Position numbers and translations under genes: made by a program
Notes under the pieces: generated by a model
The model's input: the letters and a program-made list of their open reading frames with translations, nothing else
What the model was told of the DNA's origin: nothing
Databases searched by the model: none
Shown: one piece after another, positions 9,069 to 18,091 of the stretch
How positions within the stretch are numbered: position 1 is the stretch's first letter
Layout: each line of letters begins with the position of its first letter
Assembly (NCBI GenBank): GCA_018822365.1
Contig: JAHJKL010000048.1
Location: forward strand, 1 to 41,047
Direction: 5' to 3'
Length of the DNA stretch: 41,047 nucleotides
Source: Candidatus Margulisiibacteriota bacterium
GTDB taxonomy: Bacteria; Margulisbacteria; WOR-1; O2-12-FULL-45-9; XYB2-FULL-48-7

Positions 9069-10412
9069 TCAGCTCCCGAAATGCTCTTCGATAAACTTGG
9101 TGGTCGCTTCCCCTCTTTTGAAAGCTTCATTGCGCAAGACTTTCAGGTGAAAAGGGATCGTGGTGTGAATGCCGACGATAACGTACTCGTCTAAGGCCCG
9201 CTCCATCCGCTGGATCGCTTCCGTCCTGGTTTTCCCCCAGGCGATCAGTTTGGCGACGAGAGAGTCGTAGTGCGGCTGGATATAATAGCCGGAATAAACG
9301 TGGCTGTCGACCCTGATACCAGGCCCGCCGGGAGCATGATAAGCCCTGATCTCCCCCGGGCTCGGCATGAAATTGCGGGTGTGATCTTCAGCATTAATTC
9401 GGCATTCGATCGCGTGTCCCTGGTATTTAACGTCGCCCTGGCGGAACCTGAGCCGATCCCCGTCCGCGATCATGATCTGCTCTTTGATAATATCAACATT
9501 GGTGATCATCTCGGTCACCGGATGCTCGACCTGGACGCGGGTATTCATTTCCATAAAATAAAAATTGCCGTTCTTGTCGAACAGGTACTCGATGGTTCCG
9601 GCACTGTGGTACTTGACCGCTTTTGCCGCCCGGACCGAGGCTTCCCCCAGTTTTTTGCGGGTCCGATCGTCAACCACCGGAGAAAGTGATTCTTCAACTA
9701 ATTTTTGGTGGCGCCGCTGGATCGAGCAGTCGCGCTCCCCAAGATAAACGACATTGCCGTGCCTGTCGGCCAGGATCTGGACCTCAATGTGACGCGGCTC
9801 TTCGATGAACCGCTCCAAATAGACTTCCGGGTTGCCGAACGCAGCCCCCGCTTCGCTCTTGGCGGTCCGCATCAGGTGGAGAAAATCCTTGGGGTCAAGG
9901 CAAATGCGTAATCCCCGGCCGCCGCCGCCGGCGGTCGCCTTGATAGCGATCGGAAATCCGATCTTTTCGGCGACTCTCTGCGCCTCCCCTTCGTCGGAAA
10001 TCGTCCCGTCGGAACCGGGGACGATCGGAACGTTGGCCTTGGCCATGGTCTTTCGGGCGGTCGCCTTATCCCCCATTTTGTCCATCGCTTCGGGATCGGG
10101 ACCGATAAAAACGACCTTATTGGCGGCGCAGATCTCCGCAAATTTTGAATTTTCCGCCAGGAAACCATAACCGGGGTGGATCGCTTCCGCGCCGGAAACT
10201 TCGGCGACACTGATGATGCTGGGGATGTTCAGATAGCTTTGGGTCGGGGCGGCCGGCCCGATACAGAACGATTCGTCAGCGATCTTGACGTGCAGCGAGT
10301 CTTTGTCCGCTTCGGAGTAGACGGCCACTGTCTTGATCCCCATCTCTTTGGCCGCCCGGATAATCCTGACGGCGATCTCTCCGCGATTAGCGATCAGTAT
10401 TTTTTTGAACAT
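9069..10412 (-). CDS. accC: Acetyl-CoA carboxylase, biotin carboxylase subunit
   Basis: A 447-residue biotin carboxylase, which carboxylates biotin on BCCP using ATP and bicarbonate for malonyl-CoA synthesis. It has MFKKILIANRGEIAVRIIRA, the ATP loop TAGGGGRG (160-167), HIEVQILAD, and the catalytic EMNTRVQVEHPVTE. Length is exactly that of the family. The BCCP gene accB, usually directly upstream, is absent here; the upstream neighbour is the Nramp-like transporter gene. The same subunit can serve other biotin carboxylases (propionyl-CoA or pyruvate), but acetyl-CoA carboxylase is the default reading. Confidence 0.95.
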   Translation of the reverse strand: MFKKILIANRGEIAVRIIRAAKEMGIKTVAVYSEADKDSLHVKIADESFCIGPAAPTQSYLNIPSIISVAEVSGAEAIHPGYGFLAENSKFAEICAANKVVFIGPDPEAMDKMGDKATARKTMAKANVPIVPGSDGTISDEGEAQRVAEKIGFPIAIKATAGGGGRGLRICLDPKDFLHLMRTAKSEAGAAFGNPEVYLERFIEEPRHIEVQILADRHGNVVYLGERDCSIQRRHQKLVEESLSPVVDDRTRKKLGEASVRAAKAVKYHSAGTIEYLFDKNGNFYFMEMNTRVQVEHPVTEMITNVDIIKEQIMIADGDRLRFRQGDVKYQGHAIECRINAEDHTRNFMPSPGEIRAYHAPGGPGIRVDSHVYSGYYIQPHYDSLVAKLIAWGKTRTEAIQRMERALDEYVIVGIHTTIPFHLKVLRNEAFKRGEATTKFIEEHFGS

Positions 10413-10422
10413 GCAAGGTCGA

Positions 10423-10431
10423 ATGTTATCA
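10423..10431 (-). promoter_or_regulatory. Possible extended -10 of accC
   Basis: TGATAACAT on the minus strand, 10 bases before the accC ATG. It is weaker than the other extended -10 sites (TAACAT hexamer), and accC could also be read from the upstream transporter gene. Confidence 0.3.
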
Positions 10432-10436
10432 TGGAA

Positions 10437-11666
10437 TTAAAAGAAGGTCAAATAAAGCATGATCAGGGAAATAACAGTAAAGCAGACGATCGTCAACCAG
10501 GCGATGGCGTTGAACAAGCTGCTGTTGACATGATTCCCCATCATTTTTTTATCGTTAATAAGCCGTAATATGACCACAAAAATGATCGGCAAAATAATTG
10601 TATTCAACGCCTGAGAAGCAACCAGGATGAACATGATCGGCAATTGCGGCAGAAGGACCAGAAAAGTACAGACAAAAATGCAAAAGCCAATGATCAGATA
10701 AAAAAGCGGAGCATCCCGGTAAGAAGAGTTTACTTTCCGCTCTGTTCCTAAGACCTCGGTTATCGCGTAGGCGGTCCCCATGGAAATAACGCAAACTCCG
10801 AGGATCGAAGCGTTGAGCAGCCCCCAGGCAAAAAGATGTTTGGCAAAATCTCCAAGCAGCGGCCCAAGGGCCCGGGCGGCGTCAATAGCGCTTTCGATCC
10901 TTACCCCTTTGACATAAAGGGTCGCGGCACAGGAAATAATGATAAAATAAGCGACCAGATCGGTCCATATTGCTCCAAAGATCACATCCAGCCGGGCGTT
11001 TTTCAGATGTTTCTTGGTTACCCCTTTATCGACAAAATACGACTGGACAAAAAACTGCCCCCAAACGGTCAGAGTGGTCCCGATCAAAGCGGTCGCGGTA
11101 AAAATATATTCCCGGTTTAGCGGCAAATATGGGACAAAGCTCCCCCGGACCATTGCCGGAATGTCCGGCCTGGCAAGGAATCCATTGATTATGTAGCCAA
11201 AAAACAAGATACATGAGGTCAGAAATATATTCTGGACCAGGTTAAAGCTCCCTTTAACGATAATATAATATATCAGCACACTAAAGATCGGCACAAAAAT
11301 ATAGCGGGGCAGACCATAGATGTCGGCAACCGAGGCGATCCCGGCCACATCAGCTAAAACGTTGGAAAAATTAGCCAGAAAGACCAGGCTGATCAGGATC
11401 AAAGCGCTCTTTAAACCAAGCTTTTCTCTGATCAGATCGGCCAACCCTTTGCCGGTCACCACCCCAAGCCGCATACCCATCTCCTGGGTGACGTAAAGCA
11501 TGATGGTAATTAAGATCAGGATCCAAAGCATCCGGTAGCCGAAATGAGCCCCAACTATCGAATACGTCGCGACCCCACCGGCATCATTATCGGCGGTCCC
11601 GGTTATGATCCCCGGACCGATTACCGATAAAAAAATGATTCCCCTGATCCACCAGTAGCGCAGCAT
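10437..11666 (-). CDS. Nramp-family divalent metal transporter, non-canonical (NRMT-like) type
   Basis: A 409-residue membrane protein with about 11 hydrophobic segments and the Nramp layout. TM1 holds GPGIITGTADNDAGG (17-31), aligning D28-A29-G30 with the canonical DPGN. TM6 reads GTTLTVWGQFFVQSYFVDKG where Mn/Fe transporters carry a methionine in an MPHN-like motif. Loss of that methionine is typical of the NRMT magnesium-type branch, so Mg2+ (or Mn2+) rather than selective Fe/Mn uptake is plausible. The gene follows the MgtE-like regulatory protein with 1 base between them, so they are clearly cotranscribed. The neighbour supports a magnesium role; substrate remains inferred. Confidence 0.85.
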   Translation of the reverse strand: MLRYWWIRGIIFLSVIGPGIITGTADNDAGGVATYSIVGAHFGYRMLWILILITIMLYVTQEMGMRLGVVTGKGLADLIREKLGLKSALILISLVFLANFSNVLADVAGIASVADIYGLPRYIFVPIFSVLIYYIIVKGSFNLVQNIFLTSCILFFGYIINGFLARPDIPAMVRGSFVPYLPLNREYIFTATALIGTTLTVWGQFFVQSYFVDKGVTKKHLKNARLDVIFGAIWTDLVAYFIIISCAATLYVKGVRIESAIDAARALGPLLGDFAKHLFAWGLLNASILGVCVISMGTAYAITEVLGTERKVNSSYRDAPLFYLIIGFCIFVCTFLVLLPQLPIMFILVASQALNTIILPIIFVVILRLINDKKMMGNHVNSSLFNAIAWLTIVCFTVISLIMLYLTFF

Positions 11667-11667
11667 T

Positions 11668-12924
11668 TTAACCTATCCTTTGCCTTTTGCGGCGGGCAAC
11701 AGGCGGTAAAATGTAATCAACCACGTCGTCGATCGTTACGATCCCGAGGATCTTCTTTTCCTCATCAACCACCGGCACCGCCAGCAAATTGTATTTGGAA
11801 AAGATCTCGGCGGTCTCTTTTTCTTTCATCTCCGGTGTCAAAGTCACAAAATCGGTGATCATGATGTCGGAGATCAGCCGGTCCGGCGGTGAAACGATCA
11901 AATTTCTCAAGCTCAGAATCCCGGCCAAATGATGTTGATCATCGACCACGTATAAATAATAAATAGTCTCCGCCCCCGGGGCGATCTCCCGCAGTTTGGC
12001 GATCGTCGCTTCTACCGTCATATCCTGGGGAAAAGTGATAAATTCGGTGGTCATGAGCCCCCCCGCGGTCTGGTCGTGATGCTTTAGCAGCTCGCGGATC
12101 TTCCCCGCTTTACCGACCCGCATCAGCCGAAGGAGCTCTTCGGCCTTTTCCTGCGCGAGGTCGCCGATAATATCGGCCGCTTCGTCGACCGGCATCTTCT
12201 CCAAAACTCCCAGCGCCTTTTTGGTGTCAATGTTGGAAACAATGATCGCCCCTAGCATCGGCTCCAGCTCGTGCAGGGCTTCGGCCGCGGTCTTATCGGC
12301 GAGGGAAGAAAAGATCGCTGTCTTCTCATCAACGTGGAGCTGGGAAATGATCTGGGCAACATCGGCCGGGTGGAGGTCAGAAATAGTTTTGCTCGGAATG
12401 GCGATCTTGCCTCCAGTAAGCCACTGGACATGGTCCCAACCGATCAGGCTCTCCTGGATCCGGCGGTGAAAGACCGAAGTGACCCAGTTGACCGCCCCCT
12501 CCAACCCCAAACGCCGCAGCATCCCCAGCGTCCCAACATCGGCCGCGATCAGCCGGACATCCTGGTTCATCTTGGCCAGCTTCAGGTCGTTGACCCGAAT
12601 AACCCTCGCCCCTTCCAGGTCAACTATCTGTTTGTCGACAATATCCCGCATCAGCATAACTTCGCCTTCGCGGCGCGTCGCCAGCGCAACCTGCTCCCTG
12701 GGACTGCGGGTAGAAACAAACCGCCGGCCGATCAGGTCGATCTCGCCGATCAACAGGACTTTTTCGGCCCCTTCTATGGTTATGATCAAAAGGCCGGCAA
12801 CTTTGGGAAAGGATTCTCCCAAAGCAATGATAATATCTTTGACTTTGCCGATGTTTTCCTGCACGCGATCAACCACAGGAATGCCGATTAGCTCTGAAGC
12901 GAACATTTCAGAAAATAAAACCAT
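11668..12924 (-). CDS. PRC-barrel / MgtE N-domain / CBS-pair cytosolic regulatory protein
   Basis: A 418-residue soluble protein. Order: a PRC-barrel-like segment (about 5-75, IGIPVVDRVQENIGKVKDI), a second beta-rich segment, an MgtE N-terminal-type superhelix (about 185-285, LHPADVAQIISQLHVDEKTAIF and EKMPVDEAADIIGDL), and a CBS pair (about 285-405, TVEATIAKLREIAP and AVPVVDEEKKILGIVTIDDV). The MgtE transmembrane domain is missing. In MgtE the N and CBS domains sense cytosolic Mg2+ and gate the channel; here they may do so for the adjacent Nramp-like transporter. I chose ATG 12924 because GGGGGG lies just upstream; an earlier in-frame TTG would overlap that site. Annotation as 'magnesium transporter MgtE' would be misleading. 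Confidence 0.88.
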   Translation of the reverse strand: MVLFSEMFASELIGIPVVDRVQENIGKVKDIIIALGESFPKVAGLLIITIEGAEKVLLIGEIDLIGRRFVSTRSPREQVALATRREGEVMLMRDIVDKQIVDLEGARVIRVNDLKLAKMNQDVRLIAADVGTLGMLRRLGLEGAVNWVTSVFHRRIQESLIGWDHVQWLTGGKIAIPSKTISDLHPADVAQIISQLHVDEKTAIFSSLADKTAAEALHELEPMLGAIIVSNIDTKKALGVLEKMPVDEAADIIGDLAQEKAEELLRLMRVGKAGKIRELLKHHDQTAGGLMTTEFITFPQDMTVEATIAKLREIAPGAETIYYLYVVDDQHHLAGILSLRNLIVSPPDRLISDIMITDFVTLTPEMKEKETAEIFSKYNLLAVPVVDEEKKILGIVTIDDVVDYILPPVARRKRQRIG

Positions 12925-13009
12925 GATGAAGCCCCCCAATATTTGTCGGACTGGGGAATCTAGAGAGGTTTTGCAAGATCACCAGATCACCTAGCCCTGG
13001 ACCGAACTC

Positions 13010-13018
13010 ATTATATCA
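13010..13018 (-). promoter_or_regulatory. Extended -10 promoter of the MgtE-like/Nramp operon
   Basis: TGATATAAT on the minus strand (13018 to 13010), a perfect extended -10 built into the last codons of dprA. It leaves a leader of roughly 80 bases before ATG 12924, one of the few long leaders in this window. It is too short for an M-box riboswitch. Confidence 0.45.
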
Positions 13019-14030
13019 TAATGTAATATTGGCCCGGGAGTTGTTTTACCGCCCGCTTGATCTCTAAAGAAAGAAGCAGGGTTGAAAGCTGGTATCCGGG
13101 TAAAGCTAATTCAGCGGCAATGACGTCCAAATGTTTTGGCTCCCGGCTTAAGCGGGCAAAGATCCGTTCCTCTTCCAGGGTTAATTGGCAGGCGGCTGCC
13201 GGCCGGCACTCCCGCTCATTGTTTTGGGGTTCCAGGTTAAGTTCAACCAGGACATCGTTAACCGTTTCAACCAGCTTAGCCCCGTCTTTGATCAGTGAAT
13301 GAGGCCCGCGGCTTAATTCGGAATCGATCCTTCCCGGCACCGCCATGACCTCCCGCCCCTGCTCCAGCGCCATCCGGGCAGTGATCAGCGCGCCGCTCTT
13401 TTCTCCCCCTTCGACCACGATCACCGCCCGACAAAGACCGGAAACTATCCGATTGCGCCGCGGGAAGCTCCAGGTCTGCGGTTTTTGACCAAGCGGATAT
13501 TCGGATATGACCCCGCCGCTCTTACTTATCTCGATCGCCAGCCTGGCATTACAATACGGGGTTGGAGCATCCACCCCACCGCCCAGAACCGCGATCGTCC
13601 GTCCGCCGGCCGACAACGCCCCTTCATGAGCGGCAGTATCTATCCCCATCGCCAGACCGGACACTATCGTCAACCCGCAGCTGGCCAGGCCCGCGGCCAG
13701 TCGCCTGGCGCACTCCAACCCATACGCTGTCGCCTTTCTTGTTCCAACGATCGCCACGGCCGTCTCCATTTTCACTAAATCGCCTCGAAGATAGAGGATC
13801 GGCGGCGGGTCGTGGATCTGCTTTAGTATTTCCGGATAATCGTGGTCGACCAGCTGGATAATGCGGATATTGTTCTTTTGCGCGGTCTCTATCTGCCGGT
13901 CGGCAAGGTCAAGGGGAGCATTGAATTCGGCGCAAAGAGATTGGGGCGAATCCCCTCGCTCCAAACGCTGACGCAGTTTGATCGGCCCCAACCCCTCCAC
14001 CATATTCAACCCCACCCAGTAACGCAGCAT
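13011..14030 (-). CDS. dprA: DNA-processing protein DprA
   Basis: A 339-residue DprA/Smf, which loads RecA on incoming single-stranded DNA in transformation. The Rossmann core shows VAIVGTRKATAYG, TIVSGLAMGIDTAAHEGAL, AVLGGGVD, the conserved FPRRNRIVSGL and SGALITARMALEQGREV. A C-terminal winged-helix part (about 275-335, LTLEEERIFARLSREPKHLDVI) is present. The gene starts 1 base after scpB and ends the trpS-scpA-scpB-dprA run. Other competence genes are not in the window. Confidence 0.95.
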   Translation of the reverse strand: MLRYWVGLNMVEGLGPIKLRQRLERGDSPQSLCAEFNAPLDLADRQIETAQKNNIRIIQLVDHDYPEILKQIHDPPPILYLRGDLVKMETAVAIVGTRKATAYGLECARRLAAGLASCGLTIVSGLAMGIDTAAHEGALSAGGRTIAVLGGGVDAPTPYCNARLAIEISKSGGVISEYPLGQKPQTWSFPRRNRIVSGLCRAVIVVEGGEKSGALITARMALEQGREVMAVPGRIDSELSRGPHSLIKDGAKLVETVNDVLVELNLEPQNNERECRPAAACQLTLEEERIFARLSREPKHLDVIAAELALPGYQLSTLLLSLEIKRAVKQLPGQYYIMI

Positions 14031-14031
14031 A

Positions 14032-14715
14032 TTAAGCGATAGTTTCTTCTCCTGTAATTATTGTCAATGGCTCATCAGGCCCTGGTTCGTTGACCGGTTG
14101 CGCTTCAACTGGCGTTTCTGCCTGCTCTTCAGGCAAGACCGACCGATAATCGACCGGAGTTTCGTTGATATCAAACGGGAGCGGCGGCAGCTCCGACAGG
14201 TCCTTAAGGCCGAAATGGCGGAGAAAATTTTCGGTCGTAACATATATATATGGATGGCCCAGCGCCTCGCTCCGCCCCGCTTCTTTGATCAGCCGCTTGG
14301 AGATCAAGGTATCCATAATGTAATCGGCATTGACCCCGCGGACCCGCTCCACTTCCCCTCTGGTCACCGGTTGTTTATAAGCGATCACCGCCAAGGTATC
14401 GAGCGCCTGAGTCGACAGGGTGGTTTCAACTTTGGGACGGAGGACCTTTTGCACATATTCGGCGTTATCGGCGTTCGTCCCCATTAAGTAACCACCGGCC
14501 ACCGAAAAGATCATAATTCCTCTGGCCTGATATTCAGTCAGCAATTCTTCCAGGGCCGGAAGGAAAACTTCTTGAGAAAGCTCCAATACTTCCGCCAGCT
14601 GGTCCGGTGACAACGGCTTGCGGGCGACAAACAGGACCGACTCAATAATGCTTTTGATCTTTGACCGGTCAAGGGCTACGGCCGCTTGCTCACCAATATT
14701 TTCAGCTGTTTCCAT
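14032..14715 (-). CDS. scpB: Segregation and condensation protein B
   Basis: A 227-residue ScpB, the dimeric winged-helix kleisin-binding subunit of SMC condensin. Family motifs are KSIIESVLFVARKPLSPDQL near the N-terminus, LSTQALDTLAVIAYKQPVTRGEVERVRGVN in the middle, and LIKEAGRSEALGHPYIYVTT. After about residue 180 there is an acidic, Pro/Glu-rich tail typical of ScpB. It overlaps scpA by 14 bases and abuts dprA. Confidence 0.95.
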   Translation of the reverse strand: METAENIGEQAAVALDRSKIKSIIESVLFVARKPLSPDQLAEVLELSQEVFLPALEELLTEYQARGIMIFSVAGGYLMGTNADNAEYVQKVLRPKVETTLSTQALDTLAVIAYKQPVTRGEVERVRGVNADYIMDTLISKRLIKEAGRSEALGHPYIYVTTENFLRHFGLKDLSELPPLPFDINETPVDYRSVLPEEQAETPVEAQPVNEPGPDEPLTIITGEETIA

Positions 14716-15469
14716 CTCTCTCTCCCCCTCCCCCGGCGGTGCCGAGGCTGATCATGATCGTCGCGAACCGGCGGTCCTGTTTCAAGTCAAGATTTCCCTG
14801 CTTGGCCAGCTCCAGGATCGCCAGGAAAGTGACCACTACTTCCAGTCTGGTCTTCCGGATAAACAGCTCTTCAAAAGGGACCCCGGCCGGTGTCCGGGTC
14901 AAGATCTCCCTGATCTCCACTATCCGCTCTTCCAGAGTGATCTCTTCCGCTTTAATGTGCAGAACGTTTTCCCGTTCGACCGCTTCGTCATAAACCTTCT
15001 TAAAAGCGACGACCAGGTCGCGCAAAGAAACATCGACCAGCTTGATCTCTTTGTCGACCTTCTCCCCCTCGTGGCGGGAATAGATCTTGTCAAAAACCTC
15101 TTTACGCTGGCGCAAATTCAAGGCGATCTGCTTATAGGCGGCATATTCATGGATATGGGAGATCAGCGACGCCTCGATCTTCAGGTCGTTTTCCGCTTCA
15201 CCTTCGACCTGCCGGACCGGCAAAAGCCCTCGGGTCTTCAAGTCGATCAGGTAAGCCGCCATGTAAAGAAAGTCGGAGGCGGCGATCAAACCCGGTTTAA
15301 AGTTTTTCCAGTATTCAAAATAAGAAGAGATAATGTCGGAGATCGAAACGACCGCGGCCTCAAGCTTGCCGTCATCGATCGCTTTTAACAGCAGGTCGAA
15401 CGGCCCCTCAAATACTTCAAGCTTGATCTGGTAAGCAGTCTCCCGGTTAAGCAGTGCTCCTTCCGTCAT
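14702..15469 (-). CDS. scpA: Segregation and condensation protein A
   Basis: A 255-residue ScpA kleisin, which bridges the SMC heads together with ScpB during chromosome segregation. It has the hallmark FEGPFDLLLKAIDDGKL (19-35), ISDIISSYFEYW, and AAYLIDLKTRGLLPV. The C-terminus VVTFLAILELAKQGNLDL is the winged-helix SMC-cap contact. The start overlaps the trpS stop by 4 bases (ATGA), a coupled arrangement. The smc gene itself is not in this window. Confidence 0.95.
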   Translation of the reverse strand: MTEGALLNRETAYQIKLEVFEGPFDLLLKAIDDGKLEAAVVSISDIISSYFEYWKNFKPGLIAASDFLYMAAYLIDLKTRGLLPVRQVEGEAENDLKIEASLISHIHEYAAYKQIALNLRQRKEVFDKIYSRHEGEKVDKEIKLVDVSLRDLVVAFKKVYDEAVERENVLHIKAEEITLEERIVEIREILTRTPAGVPFEELFIRKTRLEVVVTFLAILELAKQGNLDLKQDRRFATIMISLGTAGGGGERDGNS

Positions 15470-16449
15470 AATAAACCCACCGCCTGTTTGGCCTCTTTCA
15501 GGGTCTTGGAAGCGACCTCTCTCGCCTTGGCCGCTCCGGCCGCCAGTATTTTAGCGACCAGCTCCTGGTCTTTCTGGTAATGAGCCTGGCGGGCATGGAT
15601 CGGCGCCAGATATTTGATCAGTATCTCTGCCAGCTCTTTCTTGCAGGCGACACAACCCCGTTTGGCAGACCGGCATTCTTCCGCCACGGTCCCGGTCATT
15701 TCTTTGCCAAAAACCTGATAATAAGCGTAGACCGGGCAAACTTCGGGATGTCCCGGATCATCTTTCTTTACCCTGGCCGGGTCGGTGATCATTGATCCGA
15801 CTTTTTTCCGGAGCTCTTCCGGAGGGTCAGAAATAGCGATGGTGTTGCCGTACGACTTGCTCATTTTGCGTCCGTCGATCCCCGGCAGGACCGGGAAATT
15901 GGTGAGCGCATCCTTAGGCTCCGGGAACGTCTCCTTATAAAGAAAATTGAAGCGCCGCGCGACCTCTCGGGTCAGCTCAAGGTGCGGCAGCTGGTCCTCG
16001 CCAACCGGGACCAGATCAGCTTTATAGATCAAGATATCGGCCGCCTGAAGCAGTGGGTAACCGAGAAAACCGTATGTCCCCAGGTCCTTCTCCTTCATTT
16101 CGTCGATCTTCCCCTTATAAGTCGGGACCCTCTCCAGCCAGGAAAGAGGGGTGATCATCGAAAATATCAGGTGGAGCTCGGCATGTTCAGGAACATCAGA
16201 CTGGCGGAAAAGGACCGCTTTTTCCGGATCGATCCCGGCTGACAGCAGGTCAACGGTCAATTGTTTGACGCTGGAGCGAAGATGTTTGGTTTCGGCGTAG
16301 GCGGTCGTTAAGGCATGGAAATCAGCGATAAAAAAGAAACATTGATGTTCGGTTTGCAGTTTGACCCAATTTTCCACCGCCCCGATAAGATTACCAAGGT
16401 GGAGTTTCCCTGTCGGCTGAATTCCTGATAAAACCCGTTTTTTAATCAT
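15466..16449 (-). CDS. trpS: Tryptophanyl-tRNA synthetase
   Basis: A 327-residue class I synthetase that charges tRNA-Trp. It has SGIQPTGKLHLGNLIGA (HIGH-type motif), DLVPVGEDQLPHLELTREV and GRKMSKSYGN (KMSKS loop). ATG 16449 gives the usual N-terminus; an in-frame TTG at 16461 is also possible. A TGTTATAAT extended -10 lies 14 bases before the ATG (2 before the TTG), and no Shine-Dalgarno is visible, so the leader is very short. First gene of the trpS-scpA-scpB-dprA operon. Confidence 0.95.
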   Translation of the reverse strand: MIKKRVLSGIQPTGKLHLGNLIGAVENWVKLQTEHQCFFFIADFHALTTAYAETKHLRSSVKQLTVDLLSAGIDPEKAVLFRQSDVPEHAELHLIFSMITPLSWLERVPTYKGKIDEMKEKDLGTYGFLGYPLLQAADILIYKADLVPVGEDQLPHLELTREVARRFNFLYKETFPEPKDALTNFPVLPGIDGRKMSKSYGNTIAISDPPEELRKKVGSMITDPARVKKDDPGHPEVCPVYAYYQVFGKEMTGTVAEECRSAKRGCVACKKELAEILIKYLAPIHARQAHYQKDQELVAKILAAGAAKAREVASKTLKEAKQAVGLL

Positions 16450-16463
16450 AACAATTTTCAATG

Positions 16464-16472
16464 ATTATAACA
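16464..16472 (-). promoter_or_regulatory. Extended -10 promoter of trpS
   Basis: TGTTATAAT on the minus strand (16472 to 16464). The surrounding ATTTGTGTTATAAT is shared with the lysA promoter. The transcript would begin within a few bases of the trpS start. Confidence 0.55.
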
Positions 16473-16495
16473 CAAATATTAGTTGTTTCTCGCGC

Positions 16496-18088
16496 TCACA
16501 ACATATCCGGTCGAACGTTCAAATACCGGAGGGTATATTCAGTGACCGTTTTAAACGGCGGAGCCGCCACTGTTTCCCCCCAGATCGAAGTCTGCGGCGC
16601 GTCAAAGATAACCAAAGTTATCACCGCCGGATCATTGAGCGGGGCCAAACCGATAAACGAAGTAATATACGAGTTCTTTAAATAACCCCGCCCACCCGGC
16701 GCGGCTTTTTGCGCGGTCCCGGTCTTGCCGCCAACAGAAAAATAAGCCATGGCCGCTTTCTTGCCGGTCCCCCGCAGGACAACATTTTTCATAATGGAAA
16801 GAACCGCTCCCGCCGTTTTCTCGGAAACGGCCCGCCGGTCTGGCCGTTCGTCAAACGCTTTCACAAAATTCCCGTCGCTCCCTTCGATCTTTCTAACAAC
16901 ATGCGGTTTCACCATTTTCCCTTTATTGGCAAAAGCGGAAACCGCTTGCAGAAGCTGAAGCGGGGTGACCGCCAACCCCTGGCCAAAAGTTGACATCCCG
17001 ATCATTGCTTTTGGCCATTTTGGCCAATCCATTACTATCCCGCGCGATTCGCCGGCCAGACCAAAACCGATCTGCTCCCCAAAACCAAAGCGCCGGATAA
17101 CTTGATGATATTTTTTTGCCCCCAGCATGATCCCGACCTGAACGGTCGCGGTATTGATCGACTGCTCCAGCATTTCCGAAATAGAGACGGTCGAGCCCTG
17201 CCAATCAATGTGGTGGGCATTGGTGATCTTGCGCCCGCCGATCTCGACCTGGTCCAGCGCTTTTAGTTTGGTATCGAGATTAATTACCCCTTGTTCAAGG
17301 CCAGCAGCAGCCAAAACCAACTTAAAGGTCGAGCCAGGCTCATAAGGATTTAAAAATCGGGGATGCCAGAGACGGGAATCGGCCTTCCCGTAATAATTGG
17401 GGTTAAAATCAGGTTTACTGGCCAGGGCGAGGATCTCCCCGTTCTTGGCATTCATGACAATGATCATACCGGACAAAGCCCCGGTCGCTTTGATCTGTCT
17501 GGAAAGTTCGCGTTCGGCAACATATTGAATGGCGCTATCAACCGTCAGGGTGACGCTCATCCCGTCGCCGCTCGGCTCGATCTCGCGGACCGCGCCGTAA
17601 AGCTCGCGGCCGGTCGGGTCCCCTTCGGTCACTACCTTTCCTGTTTTTCCCTGCAGGTATTTGTCCCAGGAAACCTCGATCCCGGAAAGCCCCTGATTGT
17701 CGACACCGACAAAACCAAGGAGCTGAGCGCATAACCGCTCTTTGGGATAGATCCTTTTTTTCTCCCTGATCATCCGGTATTCTTTGGGATTTTTTGCCAG
17801 CGCCCTGGCCGCTTCTTCCCGGGTAACTTTGCGGACGATCCAGGAGAACCCTTTTCGGCTGGTAAAAACCGAGTAAGAATCAACCGTGGTCGCCAGAATA
17901 TCTCCCCGCGCGTCCAAAATATCACCCCGGTTGGTGGAGATCGGAATGATCCGCAGGCGCTGGTTTTGCGACCTTTCCAGATAGAACTTGTAATGGACGA
18001 TCTGCAGGTCGACCAGCCGGACAATGACCGCCGCGAAACCGATCAGGAAAAAAAGAAAAAGCAACCTGAGCCGCGTTTTAAGCTGCAT
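16496..18088 (-). CDS. ftsI: Penicillin-binding protein, FtsI-type transpeptidase
   Basis: A 530-residue class B PBP anchored by one N-terminal membrane helix (about 8-26). It has a PBP dimerisation domain followed by the transpeptidase with active-site S253 in PGSTFKLV, the SxN motif S310-I-N312, and KTG at 455-457 (VGGKTGTAQ). It crosslinks septal peptidoglycan with FtsW. No C-terminal PASTA repeats are seen. It lies 3 bases after holA as the last gene of the long lysA-to-ftsI run, away from any division-and-cell-wall cluster. PBP2 or SpoVD-type naming is possible; FtsI is the simplest reading. Confidence 0.88.
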   Translation of the reverse strand: MQLKTRLRLLFLFFLIGFAAVIVRLVDLQIVHYKFYLERSQNQRLRIIPISTNRGDILDARGDILATTVDSYSVFTSRKGFSWIVRKVTREEAARALAKNPKEYRMIREKKRIYPKERLCAQLLGFVGVDNQGLSGIEVSWDKYLQGKTGKVVTEGDPTGRELYGAVREIEPSGDGMSVTLTVDSAIQYVAERELSRQIKATGALSGMIIVMNAKNGEILALASKPDFNPNYYGKADSRLWHPRFLNPYEPGSTFKLVLAAAGLEQGVINLDTKLKALDQVEIGGRKITNAHHIDWQGSTVSISEMLEQSINTATVQVGIMLGAKKYHQVIRRFGFGEQIGFGLAGESRGIVMDWPKWPKAMIGMSTFGQGLAVTPLQLLQAVSAFANKGKMVKPHVVRKIEGSDGNFVKAFDERPDRRAVSEKTAGAVLSIMKNVVLRGTGKKAAMAYFSVGGKTGTAQKAAPGGRGYLKNSYITSFIGLAPLNDPAVITLVIFDAPQTSIWGETVAAPPFKTVTEYTLRYLNVRPDML

Positions 18089-18091
18089 CGA

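Noticed and set aside
12925-13010. Magnesium riboswitch (M-box) ahead of the MgtE-like gene
   Set aside because: The leader is about 80 bases, shorter than an M-box, and no matching helices were apparent.
10437-14030. Similar N-termini MLRYW in DprA and the Nramp-like transporter
   Set aside because: Only five residues agree and the proteins are unrelated; coincidence.
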